NCBI GenBank assembly: GCA_027704905.1 | Contig: CM051007.1 | Span: 21,156,559 to 21,220,558, forward strand | Source: Muraenolepis orangiensis | Lineage: Eukaryota > Chordata > Actinopteri > Gadiformes > Muraenolepididae | Direction: 5' to 3' | Length of the DNA: 64,000 nt | Shown here: piece after piece, positions 25,972 through 37,859 of the stretch | Position numbering within the stretch: the stretch's first letter is position 1 | How the letters are laid out: every line of letters begins with the position of its first letter | Notes under the pieces: generated by a model | Told to the model about the DNA's origin: nothing | Seen by the model: only the letters and a program-made list of their open reading frames with translations | Databases searched by the model: none | Program-made: the position numbers and the translations under genes

Positions 25972-26206
25972 TTTCCAATGTTGTATTGGTACAACTACAA
26001 TTGCCCAAACCACGCTGATACTGATACTGAGACGCTGCGATACAAACTTTAAAAGCGACACAAGAAGTTGGATTTCTAAAGTTTCATTCACAGCGTAACA
26101 ACAAAGTATCAGTGTGTATTCATCAGGACACACGCCTGAGTACACGGATCATTTCAAATACCCGACGCTAGAACATTGGAAAGCAGTCTGTTGGCATCAG
26201 AATGTG
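25948..26206. mobile_element. Foldback/MITE-like element with 38-bp arms
   Basis: The left arm (25,948-25,985) and the reverse complement of the right arm (26,169-26,206) match at 35 of 38 positions without gaps, including CACATTCTGATGCCAACAGA and TTTCCAATGTT. The spacer is about 183 bp, with further weak symmetry around GATACTGATACTGAG. The minisatellite to the left repeats the outer part of the left arm. Confidence 0.8.
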
Positions 26207-26214
26207 ATGGGGAT

Positions 26215-26735
26215 CATTAACCTCACTGCCATCAATGCACAAAACCCCAGTAGGATGTTGTTCAATGTGCTTGATAGACGTCAACAAAGTTACTAATGCA
26301 TCAGCTCAAAATAAAAGCGACCGCCTATTGAGATTTTATATCATACAATACACAATTCAAATACGGTCAGTCCCACTGTATACATAGGAAGTATTTAGAT
26401 TGTATGCCGGTCTTAAGCAGCAAACACTAAATACTGTCAGTTGTGTATAGAGCTAGCGATGGACGTGCATTGCTTGTATTGATAAGTATTTAGCTGTTGA
26501 TGATTGATTAGCCTTTGGTCCTCGGGTGCTCATGCCAGCCCATGCCGTGGGAAGTAGAGGCCTTTGTGGACGGAGAGCCTCATTCCCAGGTCAGACATTA
26601 GGCCTGTCTAACAGAATGCCGAGCATGCATGAACCTCCACAGCAGGAGCATTGCCCACTCAACACCACCACACAAGAGTTAAATCACACAATTCATCTCA
26701 TCTCGTCTCAACGTCTCTGTGGAGTCTGTGTGGGG
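26215..26735. other. No gene seen
   Basis: AT-rich sequence without recognised motifs. Confidence 0.5.
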
Positions 26736-26739
26736 TTGG

Positions 26740-26997
26740 CGGCTGGTATGAGCAGCTTCACCTTGCCTGAGTTAGACAGATTACTCTATGGCTGGGTGAG
26801 GCTGCACACCGGTGGGTCCTTGTTAATCAAGGCTCACAGGTAAAACCAGCCATCACTACACACACTCGAGGGAGAGCTCTAGCATGTACCATCTGCTCTG
26901 TTTTTCAACCATTATTCAAACTCAATAAACTGGATTCCTCATTCCCCCTGTGCCCTTGTCTTGGGGAGGAGCCCTCAACTAGCCGTTTTAATGGCTT
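26740..26997 (+). mobile_element. Dispersed repeat B, copy 1
   Basis: Shares CTCTATGGCTGG, GAGGCTGCACACC, GTGGGTCCTTGTTAA, GAGAGCTCTAGCAT, CATCTGCTCTGTT, ATTCCTCAT and GGAGGAGCCCTCAA with 33,105-33,361, and with 33,985-34,372 in reverse. The segment around the GTGGG and CTCACAGG blocks is a hairpin. Its class is unknown. Confidence 0.75.
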
Positions 26998-26999
26998 GT

Positions 27000-29720
27000 G
27001 ACAGCCTCGACTGCTACAGTCTCCTTATCCTCAGACAAACACAGCCCAAGCAGGCAGGTTGTCCCCGTCGGGCCCTTGGCACCTGGGCAGGCAGGAAGCT
27101 GTTTCCGTGGTGTGGAGGTCATCTCTATAAAGAAAACCTTTCCAGAGGAAGGAGGAACACACAGAGGCCATGGCCTCATTCCAGGATCAACTATTTTGCC
27201 ATACCTTGGCTTTCGTTCATAACAAGCAACACAGGAAAAAAGGGTCCCGTAGATGAAGCAGAAATGACAAGAAGCCCTAATGAGAAGCAGTACAAAATGT
27301 ACACATCTTTCACACACCATGCATATACGCAGTTCTTTGAATCCGACTTTGTGTGATGTGTGTTGCGAGCTGGCAGGAGAACGGAAAATAAAAAGTGTAA
27401 ATTTTGGTGCCATTTTACGTTGAGCTTTTTTCTTTCTCCACATTGCGTTAGGGATGTAGGCTAATGTATAATAATGTTTCTCCACACGGTGTGCAGTAGC
27501 CTCAGCTTCTGGGCCTCAGGCTTGAGATCACACCATTTATTGGTTTATCTCCTCCAGGGTCCGGATCCGGTGTTTTCACTGCATCAGCCATTGCACTTGT
27601 TTAATTGTGTCAGTGATGCCCTTAGGCTTCCGAGTAATACGAACGTTTTCTTTTGTCAATTTCACCGACCAGTATTTCAAGTTCCGTCGGTACAATTACC
27701 CCTCTGTGTCAACCAGGTGGTTGGAAGCCATTAATAGTAAGTCACTTGTGGGCGTGGCCAGAAGGCTGGCGCACAATTTTAACGATGATTGAGATGCATG
27801 AAAGACACGTGGACTTAGGTGGGGTTTGATGAAGCTCCTACACCTACACCTAAAATATACTTAGAGTTGTATACGTGTAGCCCCAGGTATCTTATGTCCC
27901 GCGGCCCGACGGCTCGACATCCCAAACTCCATACTGCAAACGTAGTCCTCATCCTCATCCCACCAACGAGCACGAGCACGACCCATCTCCTCCTAATCTG
28001 AACACACACACATTTCACTTTGCAAAATATCACAATATCACTAGCATTACAAAGAATGCAGTCTGTGCATCCACACAGTAAGCCTAGTCCACCACCTAAA
28101 CCGACAGCAACTTGACTGAAAGCACCGCAGTCGTGGCTTCTGGCTAACCAAGTTGCAACTGACAGACTGGCAAACCTGATGCTGACTGGCATTCTGGTGC
28201 AGCATGACATTTTGACGGACAGCTGCTGGACAGCCCTGTGCTGCTCTGTGTCAGGGTGCCTACAGTGCGTATAGGGTTTCCCCTTCTGATGTCATCGTAC
28301 TCCAGCAAGCCCATTATAACTACATTAGTTCACGGTTGTCAGCACTTTGCTGGCAGTAAAAAGAATGCCTAAACCTGCTTTTTAAAGACCTGCAGACAGA
28401 CATACTGTATTGTGCTTTAGGCCCGGCGTTGAACTAGCACTCCATTCGTCAACGATGCTTTATCTTACACAATTAAAAGGCTAATCTTACTCATCAAAAA
28501 GGCACCACACACTTAGACATGCATATAGATTAAAAGAAACTCCGTTAACATGACATCTTTATACCTTCTCATATCAAGTTAATACTCAGAAATGCGCTAC
28601 ATGGAGACACACAGCATATCTAAAATTGGGTCAATTATCTACTGTAGGACTGGACTGGATGGGGGCTTTCCACACTCTTAGCATGCAATAGAGCCTAGTA
28701 GTTTACAGCCAAGGGAAGTTTACTGGAAGGGAAGAAAATGAAGTGAAAAGACCAGACGTAGTACTGCCAGTGCACCCCGGCTACCTCAGGGATACGAAGC
28801 GTTTCTTGGCAGAAACTCAGGAATTGTGTAATCCACACAGCAGAAGTTCTAGCACAAGTCTGGGCTCCAAACATTAAAAGAAACAATTCCTAAAAGCAGA
28901 AACTTAACATGCTGGAGTTGCTGCAGTCGAGGACACCACAAAAATGGGAATCACCGTATCACCGCATCCCCCTCGCATGTCCCACCGTCTCTCCAGACTG
29001 ACTGTTTGTAGTCAAATTCATTGAACTTATTTACACTTCTGTCACGCTCCGAAAATAGACCCACATCACAGCCACACACCCACGCTCCCTCTGAAGGCAT
29101 CTACAAAATAACCCTTAAACCCTCAACAAAGAAGTCGCAATAACCACCAGAGATGACACATCAGTCCCATTTTACAGTTTGTGTCGGTTAAGTTTTCCAA
29201 AAAATCGCCTAAGTCTAAATGTACACTGCAAATCAGTCTTCTAAGTAAGGCCAACACAACTGCTGGTTTGTCATTGCAATTTCCGATCCTACCCAGCAAC
29301 ACTTTCACATTAACTCCTAACCAAGGCACAATCTTTGGGGAGAACATGCCTAGACGTTCTCCTGCTAAACATGGGACTAGCATGTGGCAATATGCCTCAT
29401 AATACTTGCTCGACAACGACCTTGAATACCCGTGAAACAGATCTCTTCCTTGATGTACATGACGGGTTAGTAGAATACAATCCCTTTATGATCTTTGTAC
29501 AAAAGTGTATATGCTGAAAAAATACTAAATCAAATAAAAATAAATACAAAATGAATTACATGCCAGTCACCGATACCAGATCTGATATTCTCTAAGAATT
29601 CTCGTACCTTTTTATACCAATACGTGACACATTGAGAAAAAGGAAGGGGAAACCGTAATCTCTCAGTCATACTAGTCAGCCCCCTCTTTACAGCAAAGCA
29701 ACACTTCCCTTTGGACAGTG
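27000..29720. other. No gene seen
   Basis: Longest gene-poor stretch without large tandem repeats. Open frames up to 165 codons on the minus strand (26,988-27,485) show no family features that I recognise. Confidence 0.5.
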
Positions 29721-29725
29721 TACAT

Positions 29726-29797
29726 GTGTGTGTGTGTGTGTGTGTGTGTCAGTCACACACACACACGCACACGCACGCACACACGCGCGCGCGCGGA
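29726..29797. repeat. (GT)n then (CA/CG)n tract
   Basis: GT tract at 29,726-29,749, then CACACACGC units and a short run of GCGCGCGC, a potential Z-DNA sequence. Confidence 0.95.
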
Positions 29798-30167
29798 ACA
29801 AGTACAGGATACTTACTGGCTTGCACTTCAGAAGTGGATCACAGGCAAACAAACAAGGCTTTAAAATAAGGTCTCTGAAGACACCAGCCACACCCCGCCC
29901 ACCTTCCCCTCGCACAACACAGAGGAGGCTCTGGAGAAGAGACCAGCCACAAAGTGACGCTTGGGCCAAATATACAAAACCAACACCGCCACCCAATAAA
30001 AAGTTTAACCGTTAACCCAACTTAGTGTAATTAAAAGTGTGCTAGCTCGCTGAGCAAACACTAAACCGTTTGTTATAGTCACTGTTAACCGGCAAACAAA
30101 TCAAATAAAACGAAAAACTCGGGCTAAGTCATTGGAAAACACGCCGAACCGATATTTTTTTCCGTAC

Positions 30168-30290
30168 AGTCAAGTCAAGTCAAGTCAAGTGTATTGTCAC
30201 TTCGCAGTTTACACAAGTATAAAGCAGTGGTGTGAAAATCTTATGTGCAATACCCGACGACAGACAGCAGTTATAAAAATATAAGAAAGG
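30168..30290 (-). mobile_element. L2-like LINE 3' tail, reverse orientation
   Basis: (AGTCA)n, then TGTATTGTCACTTCG, GTATAAAGCAGTGGTGTGAA and CTTATGTGCAATACCCGACG form the reverse complement of the L2-like tail at 4590-4672. Confidence 0.85.
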
Positions 30291-30587
30291 AATTATTCCA
30301 GAAAGAAAAATATGCACGCGAGCTCTCGTATCAGCACATAATACGGTTTCGGTTTCAATTTAGGGATTTAAAGACAAAACGTGAAGCGACCTTCATAGCA
30401 TAACGATGACACTCGTGCGACCAATAAAAGCTCTTTGGGTGGGACAAAATATGTGGGACAGATGCGTTGACACTTGAGGATTTCACTGGTGCACATTAAC
30501 ATGTTACTCTTGTTACTCATGTTACTCTGTAACAAAACATTAGCACGTTTTCAAAATAGAACTAAGTAGTTTGAGCTGCACTTTGAA

Positions 30588-30796
30588 TGGATGGTAAATG
30601 GACTGCCTTTTATATAGTGCTTTTTTTAAGTCACGCCTCACATTCACACACACATTCAACCACCGACAGCCATGGAAGGAGACAGTCAGCACGCCAGGAG
30701 CAGTAAGGGTTAGTTAGGGTGTCTTGCTTGGAGAACCCGGACAGTTTTTGCTAAGAGGTAGACCGCTCTACCTCCTGAGCTACTGCCGCCGCCCAT
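30588..30796 (-). mobile_element. tRNA-derived SINE family B, copy 1
   Basis: On the minus strand it begins GGCGGCGGTAGCTCAGGAGG then TAGAGCGGTCTACC, an A-box-like tRNA head. Its end AGTGCCATTTACC-type sequence (GGCAGTCCATTTACCATCC) is shared with 55,450-55,682. This is a tRNA-derived SINE and not a functional tRNA gene. Confidence 0.75.
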
Positions 30797-30799
30797 GAA

Positions 30800-31525
30800 A
30801 TGCCTTCTCTGCGGTTGACCTATCCAAATAACTTCCAGGGATGCCACAGTGCGGGAAGGGACGTTAGTCGTCCGCTCGGGCATGGGGTGCCGCCAGAAGT
30901 TCTGCGATGCAATGCGACCAATGTGCACAGAGAGTTCACACATACTGTACATTGCAACAATGACGGCCCCTATTCCTATTTGGCGGATTAGCTAATCACT
31001 CAACCCTTCCACAAATGCCACCCGAGTTCCGTTTCCCTGGGAGCCGCTGCTGTTTGCTGCTTTTTGGGGGGGGTTTTCCTCCAGCGTGTTGGCTCTGAGC
31101 TTAAGTGTTTTGGTCGGCCACGGTTATAATTATAACATAAATGAATCTCATTCGGTTTTTCCGGGACTGAGAAGCGATTCATCGTTATACTTGGAGATAT
31201 TGATTGTGGCATGTGCTTTAGACAAAACGCCATGAGCCATAGCAAGTATGCAGTAAAAGGCTGGCCATGACAATGGTTGTCAGTTTGCCAAAAGGCCAAC
31301 ACGGAAACATCAACACTGACAATATGATGATTACACAAATATTAGATAGATTTGTTTTGTTTTGTTTAAATTGGATTGCATTGGATTATTTTAGCTACTT
31401 TTGTATTACGCAATACTGAAAGTATAATTTTTATTTTTTTATTAGCACTTTAATTACATGTAATCATGGCTCAATCTCAAAGGGAACAAAACAGTAGTAA
31501 TCGCTCTTATGTCTGTTTTTCCCGA
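30800..31525. other. No gene seen
   Basis: AT-rich sequence with short poly-T and a G run near 31,064-31,070. Confidence 0.5.
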
Positions 31526-31528
31526 CAG

Positions 31529-31649
<121 letters not shown>

Positions 31650-32060
31650 AATAAGACTATCCCTTGTTCATATTTGACCATAAAATGTGTTAATGAGTTA
31701 AAAGTTTTGAACTGAGGTTACGGTATCCCACATGTGCTTCTGCCATATGTGCATCACTCAACTCAGCAAATTACACACATCATTGACTTGACACGAACGA
31801 AGACAAGGGCAACGGCTGGGCTATTACCAAACTTCTAAGCATGTGTGTGACCTTATTGAGTTGATCCCGGTCATGCACACCAATGTCAAACGAGTGGTTT
31901 GTGGCAAACAATGTGGGTAGTGAATGCAAATGAGCAATGATTACCTTTCCTGCACTGCAACCCCACGACTGAGCGAGCCACAACGACCGAGTTGTGGTGC
32001 AGATGTTGCATCTGAGATGTGCTGCACCACCAGAGACCATCAGCAAGAACTGCAGGCCCT

Positions 32061-32195
32061 TTCACACTATATCCCTAATGCAGATGGATAGAGAGAAGGT
32101 TTGTATTTCACACTATATCCCTAATGCGGAAAGACAGAGAGAAGGTTTGTGTTTCACACTTAATCCCTAATGCAGAAAGATGGAGAGAAGGTTGG
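32061..32195. repeat. 46-bp tandem repeat, three units
   Basis: TTCACACTATATCCCTAATG restarts at 32,061, 32,107 and 32,153. Each unit ends in AGAGAGAAGGTTTG-type sequence. Confidence 0.9.
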
Positions 32196-32619
32196 AAAGC
32201 AGCTTTTGGAAGTAAAGTGTCAGCCACATTATTTAATAAAGTAACATATGCAAACATTTAATATGTCAACACTCAAATGGGTGCATGGGGGACTTCCCCC
32301 CCCCCCCTTAAGACACAATAACTAGAGACAATAATAGGTGGGTTAAGAACATGCCAGAAACAGTATGTGTCTGGTTCTAATCACGAAATACCATAGTTCG
32401 GAACCTAGGGAAACCTCAGTTTGGAACCTAGGGAAACCTTAGTTTAACGCTGAACAGTAAAAATACGAGTCTTTTCAATGAACCCAGAGTTGGCATTCGA
32501 TTGAAACAAGAAACAACAACACGGGGACAATAATCTATTTACACTTTGATTAGAACTTGGCTGAACAACCACATTCAAGTGTCGGGAATAGGTAGGCACC
32601 AATAAACTATACTACAATC

Positions 32620-32743
32620 AATTACTTTATTGTTGTTTTTATTGTAGTTTTTATTGTGCATGTTTTTTATTATAGTATTGTGTTTAGTAAGCATTCCATT
32701 GTGCTTGTTGCATATGGCAAATACAAATCTTGAATCTTCAAAC
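32620..32743 (+). repeat. Dispersed repeat R, plus-orientation copy
   Basis: TTATTGTAGTTTTTATTGTG-type sequence, then AGTAAGCATTCCATTGTGC, TTGTTGCATATGGCAAATAC and AATCTTGAATCTTC. Confidence 0.75.
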
Positions 32744-32822
32744 TATAAACTAATAAAAAGCCCAACATCTGGCATTCCCTTATTTGGAAGGACAATTCTA
32801 CACAAACACTGGTAAATTATCC

Positions 32823-32905
32823 CCTAGGGCTGGACCATATGGTCCCAGTCCCACAATATACTTTTTCATTATCAGTCAATACGGTAATTATTAAGATAGT
32901 AGTCA
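32823..32905 (+). mobile_element. Possible DNA-transposon end (CTAGGGCTGG...)
   Basis: CTAGGGCTGGACCATATGG resembles the fish repeat end TAGGGCTGGGCGATATGG, which appears in reverse at 61,608-61,624. Confidence 0.35.
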
Positions 32906-32989
32906 ATTACTGTGTTCGTACTACAATGACCAGAGAAAAACTATCCTTCAACTGCACAAGAACAGCCATTTACGTTTCTGATGTCTGCA

Positions 32990-33103
32990 CCTCTGGTGCC
33001 TTGCTCAAGGGCACCTCGGCAGTGAATTGGCGTTTCGGGGACTTAAACCGGCGACCCTCTGGTTCCCAAGCCAAGCTTCCCACAGAGCTACTGCTGCCCC
33101 ACC
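32990..33103 (-). mobile_element. tRNA-derived SINE family A, copy 3 (truncated)
   Basis: GGTGCCTTGCTCAAGGGCAC, CCTCGGCAGTG, GACTTAAACCGGCGACCCTC and GCTACTGCTGCCCC, directly abutting dispersed repeat B. Confidence 0.8.
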
Positions 33104-33104
33104 T

Positions 33105-33361
33105 GGCGTGAGTTAGACTGATTTCTCTATGGCTGGTGAGGCTGCACACCTGTGGGTCCTTGTTAAACAAAGCCCACAGGTTAAACCAGCCACCACCACA
33201 CACTTGAGGAGAAGAGCTCTAGCATTTACCATCTGCTCTGTTCACCATTATTGAAATTCTTGCAATAAACCAGATTCCTCATCACCCTGTGTCCTTGAAG
33301 GAGGAGCCCTCAAGTAGCCATTTTAACAGGGCGTGGCTTGTGGCAGTGTCGACTGCTACAC
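33105..33361 (+). mobile_element. Dispersed repeat B, copy 2
   Basis: Runs from GGCGTGAGTTAGACTGATTT through the hairpin CCTGTGGG...CCCACAGG, the short CCACCACCACACACTTGAGG stretch, CTCTAGCATTTACC, and GGAGGAGCCCTCAAGTAGCC to TCGACTGCTACA. Confidence 0.8.
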
Positions 33362-33847
33362 ATATATGGTCAGTATATCGGAAAAAACAAAAAGGACAAA
33401 ATGCGCATCGAACAAATCACAGTGTGAAAGAGTCAAAATACTAAAGTCAGCAGTTCAATAATAACCAGTAACATCAGGTGACCGGTGAACAGCTGAAACT
33501 ACGACGGTACCTCCGATTCAGACTCTCGGTACGATCTAGCGGCCGATACTTCTTCAGACGACAGAACAGGTTTGTTTGCGTTTTCCCCGGTCTTCCCCGG
33601 CATCACTCCGTCTCCAACACATCTTGCACCTCACAGACAGCTGGAGTTGATCAGATCTCAGATAGCCCGAAATAGGTTGTGCCAAGGTTTGTTTAGTAGT
33701 ACTAGTTTAGTAGAGTCCCAGTGTGTCTAGCGGCGTGCACCTTGCCGAGTGGGCGGGGCATGCAAGCAAAGCCATCGCTTGGCCAATATTTCTACAGTCC
33801 ACAACATCAGTACCTGTCCTGCCCTAAACAATAGCCTCACAACTGGC

Positions 33848-33975
33848 ACATTACCATGTGTTTTTTGAGATCCGATCTCACAAACCACATGTTAATACCA
33901 AATGTGAACAGCTCCAATGTGTTTTTTTGCCACATTGAGATCTGATCTCTGAAACCACATTCGGAGGTGGTCTAG
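33848..33975. repeat. MITE-like fragment with paired GAGATC(C/T)GATCTC blocks
   Basis: Two blocks, TTGAGATCCGATCTCACAAA and TTGAGATCTGATCTCTGAAA, each near ACCACAT, with GGAGGTGGTCTAGGCTAC. This matches a common fish MITE interior, possibly related to 23,725-24,381. Confidence 0.4.
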
Positions 33976-33984
33976 GCTACTTGT

Positions 33985-34372
<388 letters not shown>

Positions 34373-35000
34373 TCTATTCACACTATTGTATTCTGGTTGA
34401 ACGCATTGCGCTGAACCAGTGACTGCTGTTGGTAATAATGTAATTGGAAAATATCGGAAATTTATAACATTTAACATATCACCGCTATCAAGGGTTAGAT
34501 TTAATGGTCACCATACAGTACAGTATTCATCTGTTTCTGCTTCCCAATCTGTGCCTCAAGCCAAATTCCATTCCCAAAAAATATATTTATCCTTTAGAAA
34601 AAAAATGGTTTATTTGTGTATTTGACATTTCTCCTTCTCTTGATTTATTGTCGTTTAATGATTGTCCCTTTAATGTTTTAACATGTGATGTGTACCTTTG
34701 CAAAGCGCTATGAATTGCTTTGCGGTTGAGTGTTCTAAATAAGAGGTAATAAGGTTGTGCTGTGGAACACCACAAGCCAAGTCTCAAACTGGTTCCTTCG
34801 GTTCTTGAATTCGCCACATATATAACCTGAAGATAACGATGACACCGGCTGCTATTTTCAAAGTTCATCGAGGACGCCGCTTGAATTCCGTCTTTGTGCG
34901 CGCCGTGTCCAAGCGCAACCACTCCACGCTTACAGCCACTAATGAAATTAAACGAAACGCTGCCAGACAGGGCACAGCTTTTTGCGCTCAGCGGGCAGCA

Positions 35001-35037
35001 CAGACACACACACACAGACACAAACACACGCGCGCAC

Positions 35038-35073
<36 letters not shown>
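35001..35073. repeat. (CA)n tracts
   Basis: Interrupted CA from 35,001 and a pure tract at 35,040-35,073. A (GT)n tract follows at 35,479-35,505. Confidence 0.95.
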
Positions 35074-35076
<3 letters not shown>

Positions 35077-35473
35077 CTCGGACACAGGTTTGACGTCCTT
35101 GGCGAACGTACTCGCTCGGCATACCGCAGTTATGCGATCGTGCCACCGTCAAGTTTTCCATACATTTTGGAATTCGGAATTCGGAATCTGGAGGGAATTC
35201 ATTAAACAGAGCGCGGTAGACGCATAAGAAATAGGGAGCACACGTGGAACGGGTTAAAGGTAATATATCGGGTTCGATTAAAATTATATTAAACAATCTT
35301 CCTGTAGATGGGTAGACCTTTACCTGACCTCGCTGTGCCACTGCCAACAGTCAACTCAGGGCACGCTACTGCAAATCACAGGGTTTTTGCACAGGTCTGC
35401 AGTTGATGAACACACACAGTGATGTTCACAGGGTACACAATGGAATTATCGAAAAAAAGTGGAAAACATACAC

Positions 35474-35512
<39 letters not shown>

Positions 35513-35602
35513 CATACCAAATGTATTATAAAATGTTTGCCAAAAAGGTTTTCAAGGTTAGCAGGATGACTGCGGGGCAGGTTGTCAATGGGCTAACCAA
35601 AT

Positions 35603-35897
35603 CTAAATCTCAATCTGGAGGATTGAATCCTCTTTATTGGTTACATGTACATACGCAGTGACATTTTTGGTTTGTTGTGCGATTAACCCATCCTAGTATT
35701 AGGAGCAGTGGGCAGCAATTGTATATACTGCAGTGCACCCGGGGAGCAGTGCAGGGGTCTGGTGCCTTGCTCAAGGGCACCTCGGCAGTGGCCCAGGAGG
35801 CGAACTGGCACCTTTTTCCAAGTACCAGTTCTTACTCTGTACTTTGTCCGTTTAGGGGACTAGGACAAGTCCCTACAGACTGGAGCTACTGCCGCCC
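35603..35897 (-). mobile_element. tRNA-derived SINE family A, copy 4 (long)
   Basis: Starts with the tail complement TCTGGAGGATTGAATCCTC, then AACCCATCCTAGTATTAGGA, GGTGCCTTGCTCAAGGGCAC, an extra block AGTACCAGTTCTTACTCTG, and ends GCTACTGCCGCCCC. The extra block is shared with the copy at 57,073. Confidence 0.85.
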
Positions 35898-36112
35898 CTA
35901 ACCGATCGAAGAACGTAAGTGGACAAGACGGCCAATTGTTGAATCAACTCCTGTGTGTAGCGCCATGTCCATCACAATGTCCAAAAAAACGAACAAAAAA
36001 AGTCTTCTTCCGCAAAACGGCATGTAACCGATGACATTCATTAAAAAAGAGAAAAGCTGAGCAGATTGAGCAGCCTCTCCGTGCTCTGCAGCATCCCGAC
36101 TGTGCGTGCTTG

Positions 36113-36186
36113 TGCGTGTGTGTGTGTGTGTGTGTGTGCCTGCGTGCGTGTGTGCCTGTGTGTGTGCGTGAGTGAGTGCGAGTGTG
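36113..36186. repeat. Degenerate (GT)n tract
   Basis: GTGTGT with TGCGTGCG and GAGTGAGT variants in a moderately CpG-rich region. Confidence 0.85.
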
Positions 36187-36532
36187 TAACTGACAACACG
36201 CAGCCATACCAAGGACGCTGCATCGCGCCAGAAGCCCGACGCACAGCTGGAGGAGCAAAAGCGGGGCCTTTGTGCCTCCATAAAGAACGTACGCACGCCC
36301 TCGAGAAGCATCAAACCCAGAGTGTGTCTGCGCGCGGCTAAACTGAGACAATGGTACATTTCACCACGGGTGGGGTAGGGGCAGGGTGGGGGCGGTGAGG
36401 GGGGGGGCGGTTGTCTTTCCAACTGCTACAGCTGAGAACATGACTCACTCCACTTGTATCGCTCAACGCGCATTCAAAACACGACGACCGGCATACTCAA
36501 GAGACGATCTTGTTTATGTTTGTCGGTTGCAT

Positions 36533-36704
36533 TCCCCCCCCCCCCCCACCCCACAGAGTTCTGCCCCGCCTGTGAGCCAACTGACAAAATCTAGCTTTGC
36601 ATGTCCGAAGCAAGGTCAGCCACATTACGAACGCCAGGACACATTCTAGCTCAGCAGAAACGGCCAAACATTTTGAGAGAGAGAGAGAAGAGAGAAGAGA
36701 GAAG

Positions 36705-36750
<46 letters not shown>
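36533..36750. repeat. Poly-C run and (GA)n tract
   Basis: C run of about 15 at 36,533-36,547; GA-rich tract at 36,677-36,750. Confidence 0.95.
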
Positions 36751-36751
<1 letters not shown>

Positions 36752-37014
36752 GTTCACTCCACTTCACACTCAAGTTGTGTAACTATTGTTAGAATTGTGT
36801 TGTTTGCTGAAAACAAGGTTTGTTCCCGCGATATGAAGAAACAAAAAAAAAAACATGCTTGCTCCAGCGCCCCCTCCACCCCCCCCCCCTCCTGGGGGGG
36901 AGTGAGGAGGACCTTTATTAAAATTCAACACACAATCCAACTACCTCCTCTTACGTAACAAAATCAACCCTGCAGCTGCAAGCGGACAGTGTCCTGAAAG
37001 GCAGGTTTCAATGG

Positions 37015-37043
37015 ATGGAGAGAGAGAGTAGAGAATAGAGAGT

Positions 37044-37086
<43 letters not shown>

Positions 37087-37345
37087 CAGAGACAGAGACA
37101 GAGAGACAGCAACAGAGAGGGAGAGACAGGGAAAGAGACAGAGACAGCGAAATACATAGAGAGAGAGAGATAGTTTAGGGAAATAGGTTGAAAAAGCCAG
37201 CGAGACGGTAAGCTACCGAGAGAGAGCTATATCATTTGAGAGTGCGGATTGAGTCAGGGAGAAAACTGAAAGCGGGTTTTCTGTTGGCAAGAGAGAGTCT
37301 GACAGATGGAAGCACGGGGGGGGAGGAGGGGGGGGGGGGGGGGTC
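37015..37345. repeat. GA-rich tract with (GAGACA)n, and poly-G runs
   Basis: GAGAGA then about five AGAGAC units at 37,067-37,105. G runs lie at 37,316-37,343. Confidence 0.9.
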
Positions 37346-37594
37346 ACAGAGGGAGAGAGGGTGGGAGAGATACAGAGAAGGACAAAAAATTAATTAACAA
37401 ATAAAAAGTGGCCTTGGCATGGGGGATGTTCGGAATGTGTGTGTGTGTGTATCTGTGTGTGTGTGTGTGTGTTCCGCGGCGTGTTGGCACAGAGACAGGA
37501 GCCAAGGGGAGGCCAGCCATTGCCTTATATAATGGGCCTCACTATTGGAAGGCCCTCAAAAGGTGAAGGGGACCATAACCCACTCTCCTCCACC

Positions 37595-37790
<196 letters not shown>

Positions 37791-37859
37791 GTCAAAAGGG
37801 CAAGGGCATGGAGATAAGGCGTAAAATCAACCAGTAAAGTAAGTAAAGTAAAATATATG

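Noticed and set aside
30750..30796. tRNA-gene-like sequence with A-box
   Set aside because: It is the head of a SINE: the 3' half leads into a SINE body shared with 55,450, and no tRNA cloverleaf is complete.
31920..31940. Octamer-type ATGCAAAT as an enhancer site
   Set aside because: A single 8-mer is expected by chance in 64 kb.
36041..36351. Signal-peptide-like run LLLLQLCVGLLARCSVLG on the minus strand
   Set aside because: The frame runs into a GT/CA tract, has no well-placed start, and the possible donor GTATGG is weak.
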